Assembly: GCF_900142845.1 (NCBI RefSeq)
Contig: NZ_FSRU01000002.1
Coordinates: forward strand, 1,860,001-1,924,000
From: Paraburkholderia phenazinium
GTDB lineage: Bacteria; Pseudomonadota; Gammaproteobacteria; Burkholderiales; Burkholderiaceae
Length of the DNA stretch: 64,000 bases
Direction of reading: 5' to 3'
Of the stretch, positions 24,757-34,845 are shown one piece after another (position 1 is the stretch's first letter; every line of letters starts with the position of its first letter). The notes below the pieces were generated by a model. That model had not been told where the DNA came from and did no database searches. It worked only from the letters and a program-made list of their open reading frames with translations. The translations under genes were made by a program, and so were the position numbers.

Positions 24757-27636
24757 ATGAGCGACACCACGCTTGCCAAGAGTTTCGAACCCCACAACAT
24801 CGAAGCCCAATGGGGCCCGGAGTGGGAAAAACGCGCCTACGCCGCGCCGGCGTTCGCGGAAAACACCAAAAACTTCTCCATCCAGCTCCCGCCGCCCAAC
24901 GTCACAGGCACCCTCCACATGGGCCACGCCTTCAACCAGACAATCATGGACGGCCTCACCCGCTACCATCGGATGCTCGGCGAAAACACCCTCTGGGTCC
25001 CCGGCACCGACCACGCCGGCATCGCCACCCAGATCGTCGTCGAGCGCCAACTGGACGCCCAGAAAGTCTCGCGCCATGACCTCGGCCGCGAAAAGTTCGT
25101 CGAACGCGTCTGGGAATGGAAACAGCAGTCCGGCTCCACCATCACCAGCCAGGTCCGCCGTCTCGGCGCCTCCATCGACTGGTCCCGCGAATACTTCACC
25201 ATGGACGACAAAATGTCCGCCGCCGTGCGCGACGTCTTCGTCCGTCTCTATGAACAGGGCCTGATCTACCGCGGCAAGCGCCTCGTCAACTGGGATCCGG
25301 TCCTCATGACCGCCGTCTCCGACCTCGAAGTCGCCAGCGAAGAAGAAAACGGCCATCTCTGGCACATCCAGTACCCCCTCGCCGACGGCTCAGGGCATCT
25401 GACAGTCGCCACCACCCGCCCCGAAACCATGCTCGGCGACGTCGCCGTCATGGTTCATCCGGAAGACGAACGCTACGCGCATCTGATCGGCAAGTCCGTC
25501 AAGCTGCCGCTCGCCGATCGCGATATCCCCATCATCGCCGACGACTACGTCGACCGCGAATTCGGCACCGGCGTCGTCAAGGTCACCCCCGCGCACGATT
25601 TCAACGACTATCAGGTCGGCCAGCGCCACAAGCTGCCGCAAATCGAAATCCTCACGCTCGAAGCGAAGATCAACGACAACGCGCCCGAAAAGTACCGCGG
25701 TCTCGATCGCTTCGAAGCACGCAAGCAGGTCGTCGCCGATCTCGAAGCCATCGGTCTGCTCGAATCCGTCAAGCCGCACAAGCTGATGGTGCCGCGCGGC
25801 GACCGCACCGGCGTCGTCCTCGAACCGATGCTCACCGACCAATGGTTCGTCGGCATGAGCCGGCCCGCGCCGGAAGGCACCTTCAATCCCGGCAAGTCGA
25901 TCGCCGAAGCCGCGCTCGACGTCGTACGCAACGGCCAGATCAAGTTCGTGCCGGAAAACTGGACCGCCACGTACTATCAATGGCTCGAAAACATCCAGGA
26001 CTGGTGTATCTCGCGCCAGCTCTGGTGGGGCCATCAGATTCCCGCCTGGTATGGCGATAACGGCGAAATCTTCGTCGCCAAAACCGAAGAAGAGGCTCAC
26101 GCGCAAGCCGCCGCCAAGGGTTATACCGGCGCCCTGAAGCGCGACGAAGACGTGCTCGACACGTGGTTCTCGTCGGCGCTGGTGCCGTTCTCATCGCTCG
26201 GCTGGCCGAACCAGACGAAGGAACTGGAAGCCTTCCTGCCGTCGTCGGTGCTCGTCACCGGCTTCGACATCATCTTCTTCTGGGTCGCGCGGATGGTCAT
26301 GATGACCACCCACTTCACCGGCAAGGTGCCTTTCGACACCGTCTACGTGCATGGCCTCGTGCGCGACGCGGAAGGCCAGAAGATGTCGAAGAGCAAGGGC
26401 AACACGCTCGACCCGATCGATATCGTCGACGGCATCGGTCTCGACGCCCTCGTCGCCAAGCGCACCACCGGTCTGATGAACCCGAAGCAGGCCGCGTCGA
26501 TCGAGAAAAAGACCCGCAAGGAATTCCCCGAAGGCATTCCCGCGTTCGGCACCGACGCGCTGCGCTTCACCATGGCGTCGATGGCCACGCTCGGCCGCAA
26601 CGTCAATTTCGACCTCGCGCGCTGCGAGGGCTACCGCAACTTCTGCAACAAGCTGTGGAACGCCACCCGCTTCGTGCTGATGAACTGCGAAGGCCACGAC
26701 TGCGGCTTCGGCAAGCCCGCCGACGCGTGCGGCCCGAATGGCGAAGGCAATTGCGGCCCCGGCGCATATCTCGACTTCTCGCAGGCCGATCGCTGGATCG
26801 TCTCGCATCTGCAGCGCGTCGAAGCCGAAGTGGCCAAGGGCTTCGCCGACTACCGTTTCGACAATGTGGCCAATGCCCTGTACAAGTTCGTATGGGACGA
26901 ATACTGTGACTGGTATCTCGAACTCGCCAAGGTGCAGATCCAGAACGGCGCGCCGGAACAGCAGCGCGCCACCCGCCGCACCCTGCTGCGCGTGCTCGAA
27001 ACCGTGTTGCGCCTGGCACATCCGGTGATTCCATTCATCACCGAGGCGCTCTGGCAGAAGGTGGCGCCCCTTGCCGACCGTTACCCGCAAGGCAAGGCCG
27101 GGGGCGAAGCCTCTATCATGGTGCAGGCTTATCCGCGCCCGGATGCGAGCAAGCTGGACGAAGCCGCCGAGCAATGGGTAGCCGACCTGAAAGCCGTCAT
27201 CGACGCCTGCCGTAACCTGCGCGGAGAAATGAACCTGTCGCCGGCCACCAAGGTGCCGCTGCTCGCCACCGGCAACGCCGAGCGCCTGCGCACCTTCGCA
27301 CCGTACGCCCAGGCGCTGGCCCGGTTGTCGGAAGTGCAGATCATCGCCGACGAGGCCACGCTCGACGCTCAGGCACATGGCGCGCCAATTGCTATCGTAG
27401 GCAATGACAAGCTGGTGCTGAAGGTCGAAATCGACGTCGCAGCCGAACGCGAACGCTTGTCGAAAGAGATTGCGCGACTGGGCGCCGAAGTGACGAAATG
27501 CAATGCCAAGCTGCAAAATGAGAGCTTCGTCGCCAAGGCCCCGCCCGCAGTCGTTGAGCAAGAGCAGAAAAGGCTGGCAGAATACGAAACGACTATCGGC
27601 AAGCTGACCGCGCAACTCGCGCGCCTGCCGGCCTGA
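24757..27636 (+). CDS. valS: Valyl-tRNA synthetase
   Basis: 959 residues. Class I signatures: HMGHAF (HIGH motif) after PPPNVTGTL near residue 50 and KMSKSKGN in the middle of the chain; the CP1 editing domain lies between ([10 protein letters not shown]), then the anticodon-binding domain and a C-terminal coiled-coil arm (about 895-959). Charges tRNA-Val in the cytosol. Full length for the family. Codon choice changes along the gene: the first 100 codons use CTC for leucine almost exclusively while the 3' end uses CTG, part of a composition gradient next to the palindromic repeat. Confidence 0.97.
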   Translation: MSDTTLAKSFEPHNIEAQWGPEWEKRAYAAPAFAENTKNFSIQLPPPNVTGTLHMGHAFNQTIMDGLTRYHRMLGENTLWVPGTDHAGIATQIVVERQLDAQKVSRHDLGREKFVERVWEWKQQSGSTITSQVRRLGASIDWSREYFTMDDKMSAAVRDVFVRLYEQGLIYRGKRLVNWDPVLMTAVSDLEVASEEENGHLWHIQYPLADGSGHLTVATTRPETMLGDVAVMVHPEDERYAHLIGKSVKLPLADRDIPIIADDYVDREFGTGVVKVTPAHDFNDYQVGQRHKLPQIEILTLEAKINDNAPEKYRGLDRFEARKQVVADLEAIGLLESVKPHKLMVPRGDRTGVVLEPMLTDQWFVGMSRPAPEGTFNPGKSIAEAALDVVRNGQIKFVPENWTATYYQWLENIQDWCISRQLWWGHQIPAWYGDNGEIFVAKTEEEAHAQAAAKGYTGALKRDEDVLDTWFSSALVPFSSLGWPNQTKELEAFLPSSVLVTGFDIIFFWVARMVMMTTHFTGKVPFDTVYVHGLVRDAEGQKMSKSKGNTLDPIDIVDGIGLDALVAKRTTGLMNPKQAASIEKKTRKEFPEGIPAFGTDALRFTMASMATLGRNVNFDLARCEGYRNFCNKLWNATRFVLMNCEGHDCGFGKPADACGPNGEGNCGPGAYLDFSQADRWIVSHLQRVEAEVAKGFADYRFDNVANALYKFVWDEYCDWYLELAKVQIQNGAPEQQRATRRTLLRVLETVLRLAHPVIPFITEALWQKVAPLADRYPQGKAGGEASIMVQAYPRPDASKLDEAAEQWVADLKAVIDACRNLRGEMNLSPATKVPLLATGNAERLRTFAPYAQALARLSEVQIIADEATLDAQAHGAPIAIVGNDKLVLKVEIDVAAERERLSKEIARLGAEVTKCNAKLQNESFVAKAPPAVVEQEQKRLAEYETTIGKLTAQLARLPA

Positions 27637-27699
27637 TTGATGCTCCATGCCTGTGCCTCGGCACAGGCGTAGCCACCAGAGGATTCAGGGGTAAATAAC

Positions 27700-28581
27700 A
27701 TGCTAAAAGTTACAAAAGCGGTATTTCCGGTAGCAGGTCTTGGCACCCGGTTCCTCCCCGCCACCAAGGCGAGCCCGAAGGAAATGCTGCCCATCGTCGA
27801 CAAGCCGCTGATCCAGTACGCGGTCGAAGAGGCGATGGCCGCCGGCATCACCGAAATGATCTTCGTCACGGGCCGCAGCAAGCGCGCCATTGAGGACCAC
27901 TTCGACAAGTCCTACGAAATCGAAGCCGAGCTCGAAGCGCGCGGCAAGGACAAGCTGCTGGAACTGGTGCGCAGCATCAAGCCGAGCCATGTGGACTGCT
28001 TCTACGTGCGTCAGCCGGAAGCCCTCGGCCTCGGCCACGCGGTGATGTGCGCCGAAAAGCTGGTGGGCGACAACCCGTTCGCCGTGATCCTCGCGGACGA
28101 CCTGCTGTACGGCAAGCCCCCCGTGATGGCGCAAATGATCGAGGTGTTCGACCACTATCACAGCTCGGTGATCGGCGTCGAAGAAATCCCGCATTCGGAA
28201 ACGAAGTCCTACGGTATCGTGGACGGCAAGGAGTGGGAAGACTCGATCATCAAGATGTCGGGCATCGTCGAAAAGCCGGCGCCGGAAGTGGCGCCGTCGA
28301 ACCTCGGCGTGGTGGGCCGTTACGTGCTCAAGCCGCGGATCTTCGAACATCTGCGCGCGCTGAAGCCGGGTGCCGGCGGCGAACTGCAGTTGACGGATGC
28401 GATCCAGTCGCTGCTCGCCGACGAACAGGTTCTCGCCTACAAGTACCACGGCACGCGTTTCGACTGCGGCAGCAAGCTCGGCTATCTGAAGGCGACGGTC
28501 GAGTTCGCGCTGCGCCACCCGGAAGTGGCTGCGGACTTCGAAGAGTATCTGCGCACGCGTTCGCCGGTGCTGGAAGGCTGA
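27700..28581 (+). CDS. galU: UTP--glucose-1-phosphate uridylyltransferase
   Basis: 293 residues. The nucleotidyltransferase signature [20 protein letters not shown], the PKPLIQY-like [11 protein letters not shown], and the acidic loop ILADDLLY are present in the GalU order. Makes UDP-glucose for capsule, LPS and trehalose synthesis. A small hairpin (27649-27668, GCCTGTGCC/GGCACAGGC) precedes it, without a U run. Ribosome site AGGGG. A strong terminator follows. Confidence 0.95.
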   Translation: MLKVTKAVFPVAGLGTRFLPATKASPKEMLPIVDKPLIQYAVEEAMAAGITEMIFVTGRSKRAIEDHFDKSYEIEAELEARGKDKLLELVRSIKPSHVDCFYVRQPEALGLGHAVMCAEKLVGDNPFAVILADDLLYGKPPVMAQMIEVFDHYHSSVIGVEEIPHSETKSYGIVDGKEWEDSIIKMSGIVEKPAPEVAPSNLGVVGRYVLKPRIFEHLRALKPGAGGELQLTDAIQSLLADEQVLAYKYHGTRFDCGSKLGYLKATVEFALRHPEVAADFEEYLRTRSPVLEG

Positions 28582-28649
28582 GCGATCAGTTTGAAGGTTT
28601 GCGGTAGACCCGCGGCGAAGGTGCCGGAAGGCGCACCGTAGCACCGAGA

Positions 28650-28694
28650 AAGGCGCTGTTGTCCTGCATGCCGGGCAACAGCGCCTTTTGTTTT
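28650..28694 (+). terminator. Rho-independent terminator of galU
   Basis: AAGGCGCTGTTG (28650-28661) pairs perfectly with CAACAGCGCCTT (28676-28687), 12 bp stem and 14-base loop, followed by TTGTTTT. About 70 bases past the galU stop. Confidence 0.92.
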
Positions 28695-28878
28695 GGGTAA
28701 GCACGCAGCGCGGCATGACCATCCCGGCACACGCCTGCGGGATGAGAAAAACGCAGACGATACGTTGTCCAGCACCCGGTACGGGCAGTTCCTCCACTTT
28801 CCCACCCGCCAACGTAGCGCAAAATAGTATATTGACCGGCCGCCTCCGCTTCAAAGACAGTCAAAACGGGAGTCCGAC

Positions 28879-31227
28879 ATGCCGCATGAACGGCACTCAA
28901 ACAATACGATCCAGCACTGGACCGACAAGTGGGTTGCCTCTGTCTCTGACTATTCGATTTTCGCCATTTCGGCGGAGGGCCGGATTCTGAGCTGGAATTC
29001 AGGCGCAAGGACGATCCACGGATACGAGGCGGACGAAATCGTCGGCCAGCCGCTAGACCTCCTGTACACCGCCGGAGACCGGCAACGAGGGGTACCTGCA
29101 GCCGGCCTCGAGATCGCCCGGCGTAAAGGCCGTCACGACACCGAAGGCTGGCGGATCCGCAAGGACGGCACGACGTTTTGGGCCAGTGTCGTCATTAACG
29201 CCCTGCACGCGGACGATGGGCAACTGGCCGGTTTCGTCAAGATCGTGCGCGACATGACGGATAAAAAGGCCGCCCACGACGCCGTGCTCGAAAGCGAGCG
29301 GCGCTTTCGCATTATGGTTCACGGCGTCACCGACTACGCCATCTTCATGCTCTCGCCGGAGGGCCTCGTTACCAACTGGAACTCGGGCGCCCGGCGCATC
29401 AAGGGCTACACGGCCGACGAAATCATCGGTTCGCATTTCTCGCGCTTTTACCTGCCCGAGGACGCGGCGGCGGGACTGCCGCAGCGCGGGCTCGATGCTG
29501 CCGCAAAGGACGGGCGCTTCGAAGCGGAAGGCTGGCGGGTCCGGAAAGACGGTACGCGCTTCTGGGCGCACGTCGTAATAGACGCGATCCGCGAAGACGA
29601 CGGCACGCTGGCAGGCTTCGCCAAGATCACCCGCGACATTACCGAGCGGATGGAGTCGAACCGGCTGCTCGAAGACGCACGGAAGGCGCTGTTCCAGTCG
29701 CAAAAGATGGAGGCGATCGGCAAGCTGACGGGCGGCGTGGCGCACGACTTCAACAATGTCCTGCAGGTCTTGCGCGGCAACCTCGAACTGCTGGACAAGC
29801 GTCATGCCGGCGACGTCTGGACGCGCGAACGGTTGGACAAGGCCCTCGACGCCGTCGAGCGCGGCGCGAAGCTCGCCTCGCAACTGCTCGCGTTCGGTCG
29901 CCAGCAACCTTTGCAACCGGTGGTGATCAACCTCGCACCCGCGATCCGCGGCATGGACGACCTGCTGCGGCGCGCCCTCGGCGAGACCATCGAAATGGAA
30001 ACGGTGGTGGCCGGCGGTCTGTGGAACACGCTGGTGGACATCCATCAGCTCGAAAACGTCATCCTGAATCTGGCGATCAACGCGCGCGACGCGATGCCCG
30101 ACGGCGGCAAGCTGACCATGGAACTCGCCAACGCGATGCTTGACGACCAGTACGTGACGGGAGTCCCCGACGTGCCTGCCGGTCAATACGTCATGCTGGC
30201 CGTGACCGACACCGGCACGGGCATGCCGCCCGAGGTGGTCGAACAGGCCTTCGAGCCGTTTTTCACCACCAAGGCGGAGGGCCAGGGAACCGGCCTGGGC
30301 TTGAGCACGGCCTATGGCTTCGTGCGACAAAGCGGCGGACACGCCCGGATCTACAGCGAGGTGGGGTACGGTACGACCATCAGGATCTACCTGCCGCGTT
30401 CGACCGAAACTGCCGTCGAACCGCCGCCGCGACCGAGCGTCAAGCTGCAGGGCGGCACTGAAACGATCCTCGTCGTGGAAGACGACCTGAAGGTGCAATC
30501 CACGGTGGTCGACACGCTATCCGGCCTCGGCTACCGCGTACTGAAGGCGGACAGCACGGAGGAGGCGCTGACGGTCATTCGCAGCGGCGTTCACCTCGAC
30601 CTGCTGTTCACCGATGTCGTCATGCCGGGCTTGCCGCGCAGTCCCGAGATGGTGGCCCAGGCGGTAAGGCTCCTGCCGGGCCTGAAGGTGCTGTTTACGT
30701 CCGGCTATACGCAGAACGCGATTGTGCACGGCGGACGGCTGGACCCCGGCGTCGAGCTGTTGAGCAAGCCCTACAGCCGCGAACAACTCGCCGCCAAGAT
30801 TCGCCAGATGCTGCGCGCCACCGGCGCGACCGAACCCGACCGGCCGGCAACCCTAGCCGCAGCCCACGCGGGCACGCCAGGTCTGCGCGTGCTGCTGGTC
30901 GACGACGATGTTGCCTTGCTGGAGGCCACGAGCGAATTGATCAGGATGCTCGGTCACGAGCCGGTGATAACCGGTTCGCCGGACGAGGCGCTGCGCTGGC
31001 TCGGCGAGCGGACCTTCGACGTGCTGCTCGCCGATCTCGCCATTCCGGGCAAGTCGGGTATCGAACTGGCGGCAAAAGCGGTGCAATTGCGGCCGGCGTT
31101 GCGCGTCATCTTCGCCTCGGGCAACGAAATGCCCGACGCGCCGGCGCTGACATTCAACTGGAAGGCCTTGCGCAAGCCCTATACGTTAGACCAACTGAGC
31201 AAGGTCCTGGACAGTTCCCGGCCTTGA
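28879..31227 (+). CDS. Hybrid sensor kinase: PAS-PAS-HisKA-HATPase-REC-REC
   Basis: 782 residues, no membrane segments, so a cytosolic sensor. Two PAS domains (about 13-125 and 140-260) share [40 protein letters not shown] and [12 protein letters not shown], typical of heme- or small-molecule-type PAS pairs. The dimerisation domain has the phospho-acceptor His289 in GGVAHDFNN; the ATPase has [17 protein letters not shown] and GTGLGLS. Two receiver domains follow with acceptors Asp579 (LLFTDVVMP) and Asp719 ([12 protein letters not shown]). No output domain and no partner regulator next to it, so the target is unknown. Good GGGAG ribosome site. Confidence 0.9.
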   Translation: MPHERHSNNTIQHWTDKWVASVSDYSIFAISAEGRILSWNSGARTIHGYEADEIVGQPLDLLYTAGDRQRGVPAAGLEIARRKGRHDTEGWRIRKDGTTFWASVVINALHADDGQLAGFVKIVRDMTDKKAAHDAVLESERRFRIMVHGVTDYAIFMLSPEGLVTNWNSGARRIKGYTADEIIGSHFSRFYLPEDAAAGLPQRGLDAAAKDGRFEAEGWRVRKDGTRFWAHVVIDAIREDDGTLAGFAKITRDITERMESNRLLEDARKALFQSQKMEAIGKLTGGVAHDFNNVLQVLRGNLELLDKRHAGDVWTRERLDKALDAVERGAKLASQLLAFGRQQPLQPVVINLAPAIRGMDDLLRRALGETIEMETVVAGGLWNTLVDIHQLENVILNLAINARDAMPDGGKLTMELANAMLDDQYVTGVPDVPAGQYVMLAVTDTGTGMPPEVVEQAFEPFFTTKAEGQGTGLGLSTAYGFVRQSGGHARIYSEVGYGTTIRIYLPRSTETAVEPPPRPSVKLQGGTETILVVEDDLKVQSTVVDTLSGLGYRVLKADSTEEALTVIRSGVHLDLLFTDVVMPGLPRSPEMVAQAVRLLPGLKVLFTSGYTQNAIVHGGRLDPGVELLSKPYSREQLAAKIRQMLRATGATEPDRPATLAAAHAGTPGLRVLLVDDDVALLEATSELIRMLGHEPVITGSPDEALRWLGERTFDVLLADLAIPGKSGIELAAKAVQLRPALRVIFASGNEMPDAPALTFNWKALRKPYTLDQLSKVLDSSRP

Positions 31228-31251
31228 TGGATAGAGCATGCGCCGCGCCGC

Positions 31252-31485
31252 TCAGCGGCGCCGCATCAGGAACACGAACACCTTGTCCTGGCTCGACACT
31301 TCGACGATCTCATTGCCGGTCTGTTTGGCGAACGCGGCGAAATCGCGCTGCGAGCCGGGATCGGTTGCAAGCACCTTGAGGATCTGGCCGCTTTCCATGT
31401 CGGCGAGCGCCTTCTTGGCGCGCAAAATGGGGAGCGGGCAATTCAGCCCGCGCGCATCGACTTCCTTGTGAACCTGAATTTGCAT
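31252..31485 (-). CDS. TusA-like sulfurtransferase / sulfur-carrier protein
   Basis: 77 residues of the TusA/SirA/YedF fold, starting MQIQVHKEVDARGLNCPLPI with the reactive Cys16 in the CPLP motif. These proteins relay persulfide sulfur; TusA itself feeds tRNA thiouridine synthesis, others serve sulfur oxidation or selenium. The specific role here is not predictable. It is downstream of the iolG genes on the same strand but separated by 150 bases and a hairpin, so it may be a separate transcript. Confidence 0.88.
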   Translation of the reverse strand: MQIQVHKEVDARGLNCPLPILRAKKALADMESGQILKVLATDPGSQRDFAAFAKQTGNEIVEVSSQDKVFVFLMRRR

Positions 31486-31553
31486 CGACGATGACCTTCG
31501 GGATGAGGCGCCGCGAACGGCGCCGGACAGAGGGGCAATTCTACCGCAGCCGT

Positions 31554-31583
31554 CATATCCACGCCGGAAGCGGCGTGGATATG
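31554..31583. other. Perfect 12-bp inverted repeat between iolG and tusA-like gene
   Basis: CATATCCACGCC at 31554-31565 is mirrored by GGCGTGGATATG at 31572-31583 with a 6-base loop. There is no U run on either side. It could stabilise the 3' end of the iolR-iolG transcript, attenuate the downstream gene, or be a protein-binding dyad. Confidence 0.6.
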
Positions 31584-31635
31584 AGCGCCATCGCAGAGGC
31601 GCCCGCGCAGCGCCTTTGCCGCCCCTCGCACCCCG

Positions 31636-32673
31636 TTACAGCGTCACCGCCTGCCCAGTCTGCAGCGACTGCCGCAGCGCGCTGCCGATGCGCGTCGCCT
31701 CCAGCGCGTCGGCCAGTGTCGCGCCCGCGGACGCCCCGCCTTGCACCGCCGCGACGAACGCCCGCGCTTCGTACAGAAACGCGTCTTCGAAGCGGTCGAA
31801 GAAGGTCGGCGTGCATTCGTTGCGAATGCCGGTGGCGTCGGTAATTTCCACGCGGTTCGAACGCGGATTGTGACCGATCGACAACGCGCCTGCCGTGCCG
31901 ATCACCTCGCTGCCGCTGTCGTTGCCGTGCGCCATCGTGCGCGAGGCGTAGAACATCGCGAGACGCCCGTCCTCGAATTCGCAGATCGCCACGCCATTGT
32001 CGACGTCGCCGAATTCGCGCAGCCCTTCATGCAGCGCGATCGTGCCGCTCGCAAACACGCGCCTGGCGCGCGGCTTGCCGAGCAGCCAGCGTGCGACGTC
32101 GATGTCGTGTACCGTGCAGTCGAGAAAAATCCCGCCCGAGGTCGGCGCGAAGCGCACGAAGAAACCATCGGGATCGTTCTTGTCGGTGGTCTGCGAACGC
32201 ACCATGAACGGTCGGCCGATCACCCCCGCCTCGATCTTCTCGAACGCGTCGCGATAGCTCGGATCGAAGCGGCGCATGAAGCCGATGGTGGCCTGCAGAT
32301 GCGGGTGCCGTTCGGCTTCCGCAAGCACGCGCTCGCACTCCGCCAGATCCAGCGAGAGCGGTTTCTCGCAGAACACATGCTTGCCGGCGCGCAGCGCGTC
32401 GACGATCTGTTGCGCATGCAGCGCCGAGGGCGTGACGAGCCACACCGCGTCGACGTCGCGGTCCGCCAGCAACGCGGCGTAGTCTTTGTACAGACGCGGT
32501 GCCGGCAACGCTTCGCCGGCCCATGCCAGTTCGTCTTCCACGGGACTGCAGGCGGCGACCAGCGCCGCGCCCGGCACACGATACGCCAGGTTCTCCGCGT
32601 GACGCTTGCCGAGCCGCCCGAGCCCGACCACACCCACACGCACGGGCGCGCGATTGGAGGCTGTCGTCATCAT
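31636..32673 (-). CDS. iolG: Gfo/Idh/MocA oxidoreductase, probable inositol dehydrogenase (second copy)
   Basis: 345 residues. N-terminal Rossmann fold with GLGRLGKRH, the EKPLSLD lysine motif, then the alpha/beta substrate domain with CTVHDIDVARWLLG containing the catalytic Asp/His pair. Family members oxidise myo-, scyllo- or chiro-inositol with NAD(P). The start at ATGATG overlaps the stop of the upstream dehydrogenase by four bases. Two related dehydrogenases in tandem suggest different inositol isomers are handled; which is which cannot be told by eye. Confidence 0.88.
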   Translation of the reverse strand: MMTTASNRAPVRVGVVGLGRLGKRHAENLAYRVPGAALVAACSPVEDELAWAGEALPAPRLYKDYAALLADRDVDAVWLVTPSALHAQQIVDALRAGKHVFCEKPLSLDLAECERVLAEAERHPHLQATIGFMRRFDPSYRDAFEKIEAGVIGRPFMVRSQTTDKNDPDGFFVRFAPTSGGIFLDCTVHDIDVARWLLGKPRARRVFASGTIALHEGLREFGDVDNGVAICEFEDGRLAMFYASRTMAHGNDSGSEVIGTAGALSIGHNPRSNRVEITDATGIRNECTPTFFDRFEDAFLYEARAFVAAVQGGASAGATLADALEATRIGSALRQSLQTGQAVTL

Positions 32674-33692
32674 GCGCTCTCCCCAAGACGCACCGGCCGT
32701 CCTTCGCGCCACGAACGGGTTGCGGCATCGGCCAGTTCCAGCGCCTTCAGTCCGTCCGCCACGGTGGTGCGAACCGGCTTGCCTTGCGTGACCGCTTCGA
32801 AGAAATGCGCGATTTCCGCGGCGTACGCCGCGCGATAGCGTTCGAGGAAGAACGCTTCGGGCACGTCGCTCGACACTTCCGTCTTCGAATACGCCACGAC
32901 TTCCGTAGGACGCACGTTGCCGGCTTGCAGCATGCCGGTACTGCCCAGTACTTCGAAGCGTTGGTCGTAGCCGTAGGCCGCGCGCCGCGCCGTGTTGATC
33001 TGGCACAGGCGCCCGCTCTTCGTGCGGATCGTCACGGCCGTCGCGTCGATGTCGCCCGCCTCGGCGATCGCCGGGTCGCTCAGACAACTGCCGGTGGCAT
33101 GCAGCGTCTCGGCTTCGTCGTCGAGAATCCAGCGGAAAATATCGAAGTCGTGGATCAGCATGTCCTTGAAGATGCCGCCCGAGTGCTTGATGTACTCGAC
33201 GGGCGGTGCGCCCGGATCGCGGCTCGTGACGATCAGCATTTCCGGCGTGCCGATCTCGCCTGCATCGATGCGCGCCTTCAAGGCGGCGAAGGTCGGATCG
33301 AAGCGGCGCTGAAAGCCGATCATGCACACCACGCCCGCGCGTTCCACAGCCTGCGCGCAGGTGCGCGCGCGTTCGAGCGTGAGGTCCACGGGTTTCTCGC
33401 AGAACACGTGTTTCTTCTGCGCCGCCGAGTACTGGATCAGGTCCGCGTGGGTGTCCGTGCTCGAACAGATCACCGTCGCGCCGATCGACGCGTCGCCCAT
33501 GGCGCCGTCGATATCCGCCACCTGTGCGCCGTGCAAGGCGGCCAGCGACGCCGCCGCGTCCTTGTTCACGTCCACCACATACTTGAGCCGCACGCCCGGT
33601 TGCCGCGCCAGATTAGCCGCATGAATCCGGCCGATGCGTCCCGCACCGAACACCGCTACGTCGATTGTCTTGCCGCCTGCCACGTCAGTCAT
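32670..33692 (-). CDS. iolG: Gfo/Idh/MocA oxidoreductase, probable myo-inositol 2-dehydrogenase
   Basis: 340 residues, NAD-binding GAGRIGRIHAANLARQP at the N-terminus, EKPVDL, and GGIFKDMLIHDFDIFRW with the catalytic residues. Closest in character to IdhA/IolG, which converts myo-inositol to 2-keto-myo-inositol, the first step of catabolism. Starts within the end of iolR (8-base overlap) and is coupled to the second dehydrogenase. Confidence 0.9.
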   Translation of the reverse strand: MTDVAGGKTIDVAVFGAGRIGRIHAANLARQPGVRLKYVVDVNKDAAASLAALHGAQVADIDGAMGDASIGATVICSSTDTHADLIQYSAAQKKHVFCEKPVDLTLERARTCAQAVERAGVVCMIGFQRRFDPTFAALKARIDAGEIGTPEMLIVTSRDPGAPPVEYIKHSGGIFKDMLIHDFDIFRWILDDEAETLHATGSCLSDPAIAEAGDIDATAVTIRTKSGRLCQINTARRAAYGYDQRFEVLGSTGMLQAGNVRPTEVVAYSKTEVSSDVPEAFFLERYRAAYAAEIAHFFEAVTQGKPVRTTVADGLKALELADAATRSWREGRPVRLGESA

Positions 33693-34566
33693 CGTATCCT
33701 CCAGTGTCTTTCGATTCTTCTACGTTTAATTCCAGCTTGTACGCGAGCGCGATGAACAGCGCCTGGCACAAACAGATGGTGCTGGTGAGCGAGCGGAACG
33801 CAAACGCACTCCCCTCTTTCACATAGAGTTGCGTGGTGGCGTAGCGCGCGAGCGGCGACAACTGACTGTCGGTGATCACAAGCGTCTTCGCCTGATGGTG
33901 ATGCGCCACACGTAAGCAGTACTGCGTTTCCTTACCGTACGGCGCAAAGCTGATCGCGATCACCACGTCGCCCTTGCGGACACTGCGGATCTGCTCGCGA
34001 TACATGCCGCCGAAACCGGATACCAGATGCACGCGCTTGGGCGTGTGCTGCAGCGCGTAGACGATATAGCTCGCCACCGGAAACGAACGCCGCACTCCGA
34101 CTACGTAGATGTTGTCGGCCTGCTGCAGCATCTTCACGGCTGCGTCGAACTCCGTGTCGTCGAGGCCCGCTTCGAGTTCTTCGAGTCCGCCGCGCGAGGC
34201 CGCGATGAATTCGCGCGCCACCGCGCCGCCCGAAAGCGCGCCCGGCTTTTCGTCGATCAGCTTGCGGATGCGCTGCTGATAGCTCGGCGACGACGTGCCC
34301 TGCCCCGTGTACGCCTGACGAAACACCGCCTGCAGATCGGAGAAACCCGAGAAGCCGAAGCGCTGCGCAAAACGCACGACCGCCGACGGATGCACGCCGC
34401 AGCTCGCGGCGATATCGCTGGTGCGATCCACCATCACGCTCGAGCGATGCTGCTCGATATAGGTCGCGACACTCTTCAACTGGCGCGGCAACGACTCGTA
34501 GTTTTCTGCGATGCGCTGCATCAAATCGTCGACGCTCGGCAATTCTTCTGTGCTGTCTTCCGCCAT
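33685..34566 (-). CDS. iolR: RpiR-family repressor of inositol catabolism
   Basis: 293 residues. N-terminal HTH_6 domain (about 12-90, SDIAASCGVHPSAVVRFAQRFGFSG) followed by a sugar-isomerase SIS domain (about 130-265) that senses a sugar phosphate or related intermediate. Divergent from the inositol ABC importer operon; a perfect GGAA-N6-TTCC palindrome overlaps the -35 of its own promoter, which fits autoregulated repression. Naming as iolR is from context and family. Confidence 0.85.
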   Translation of the reverse strand: MAEDSTEELPSVDDLMQRIAENYESLPRQLKSVATYIEQHRSSVMVDRTSDIAASCGVHPSAVVRFAQRFGFSGFSDLQAVFRQAYTGQGTSSPSYQQRIRKLIDEKPGALSGGAVAREFIAASRGGLEELEAGLDDTEFDAAVKMLQQADNIYVVGVRRSFPVASYIVYALQHTPKRVHLVSGFGGMYREQIRSVRKGDVVIAISFAPYGKETQYCLRVAHHHQAKTLVITDSQLSPLARYATTQLYVKEGSAFAFRSLTSTICLCQALFIALAYKLELNVEESKDTGGYDD

Positions 34567-34641
34567 GGCTGTTCCTTTGCTGCTTTATTGCGCTGCAAAA
34601 CGGCCTCCACAAAGGCTCTATGCACCGCACTGACGCTGCCG

Positions 34642-34670
34642 ATTATAGGCAGGCACCCCGTCAAATGGAA
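34642..34670 (-). promoter_or_regulatory. Promoter of iolR
   Basis: On the minus strand a perfect TATAAT (34647-34642) with, at 17-base spacing, TTCCAT (34670-34665). The -35 hexamer is part of the operator palindrome. Confidence 0.5.
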
Positions 34671-34684
34671 CATATTTTCCATTT
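34663..34684. promoter_or_regulatory. IolR-type operator, GGAA-N6-TTCC palindrome
   Basis: AAATGGAA (34663-34670), CATATT, TTCCATTT (34677-34684): perfect 8-base arms around six bases. It contains the GGAA-N6-TTCC core that I recall as the IolR site of rhizobia. A second short palindrome, ATGAAA-T-TTTCAT, lies at 34694-34706 and touches the -35 of the importer promoter. Confidence 0.7.
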
Positions 34685-34705
34685 TTCTTTGTCATGAAAT
34701 TTTCA

Positions 34706-34734
34706 TTGCAACACGACGGAAGATGGCCTAATCT
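34706..34734 (+). promoter_or_regulatory. Promoter of the inositol importer/catabolic operon
   Basis: TTGCAA (34706-34711), 17-base spacer, TAATCT (34729-34734). Predicted transcript start about 105 bases before the first start codon. Flanked upstream by the IolR-type operator. Confidence 0.5.
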
Positions 34735-34845
34735 TGGTTCTGAGCGATGGTGTTGCGAGCTGCGCGATAGCGCGAAGAGGGCTCGCAGGTATGAGGAAAG
34801 ACCAGACGCTCCCTTCAATAACGAAGACCGAGAAAGGTGGAGACA

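Noticed and set aside
27649..27668. Hairpin GCCTGTGCC/GGCACAGGC as a valS terminator
   Set aside because: Stem is good but no U run follows and galU begins 31 bases later; may be a weak attenuator but not called as a terminator.
31245..31261. GC palindrome between the hybrid kinase and the tusA-like gene as terminator
   Set aside because: Eight-base arms meet with a single central base, so no real loop, and there is no U run.
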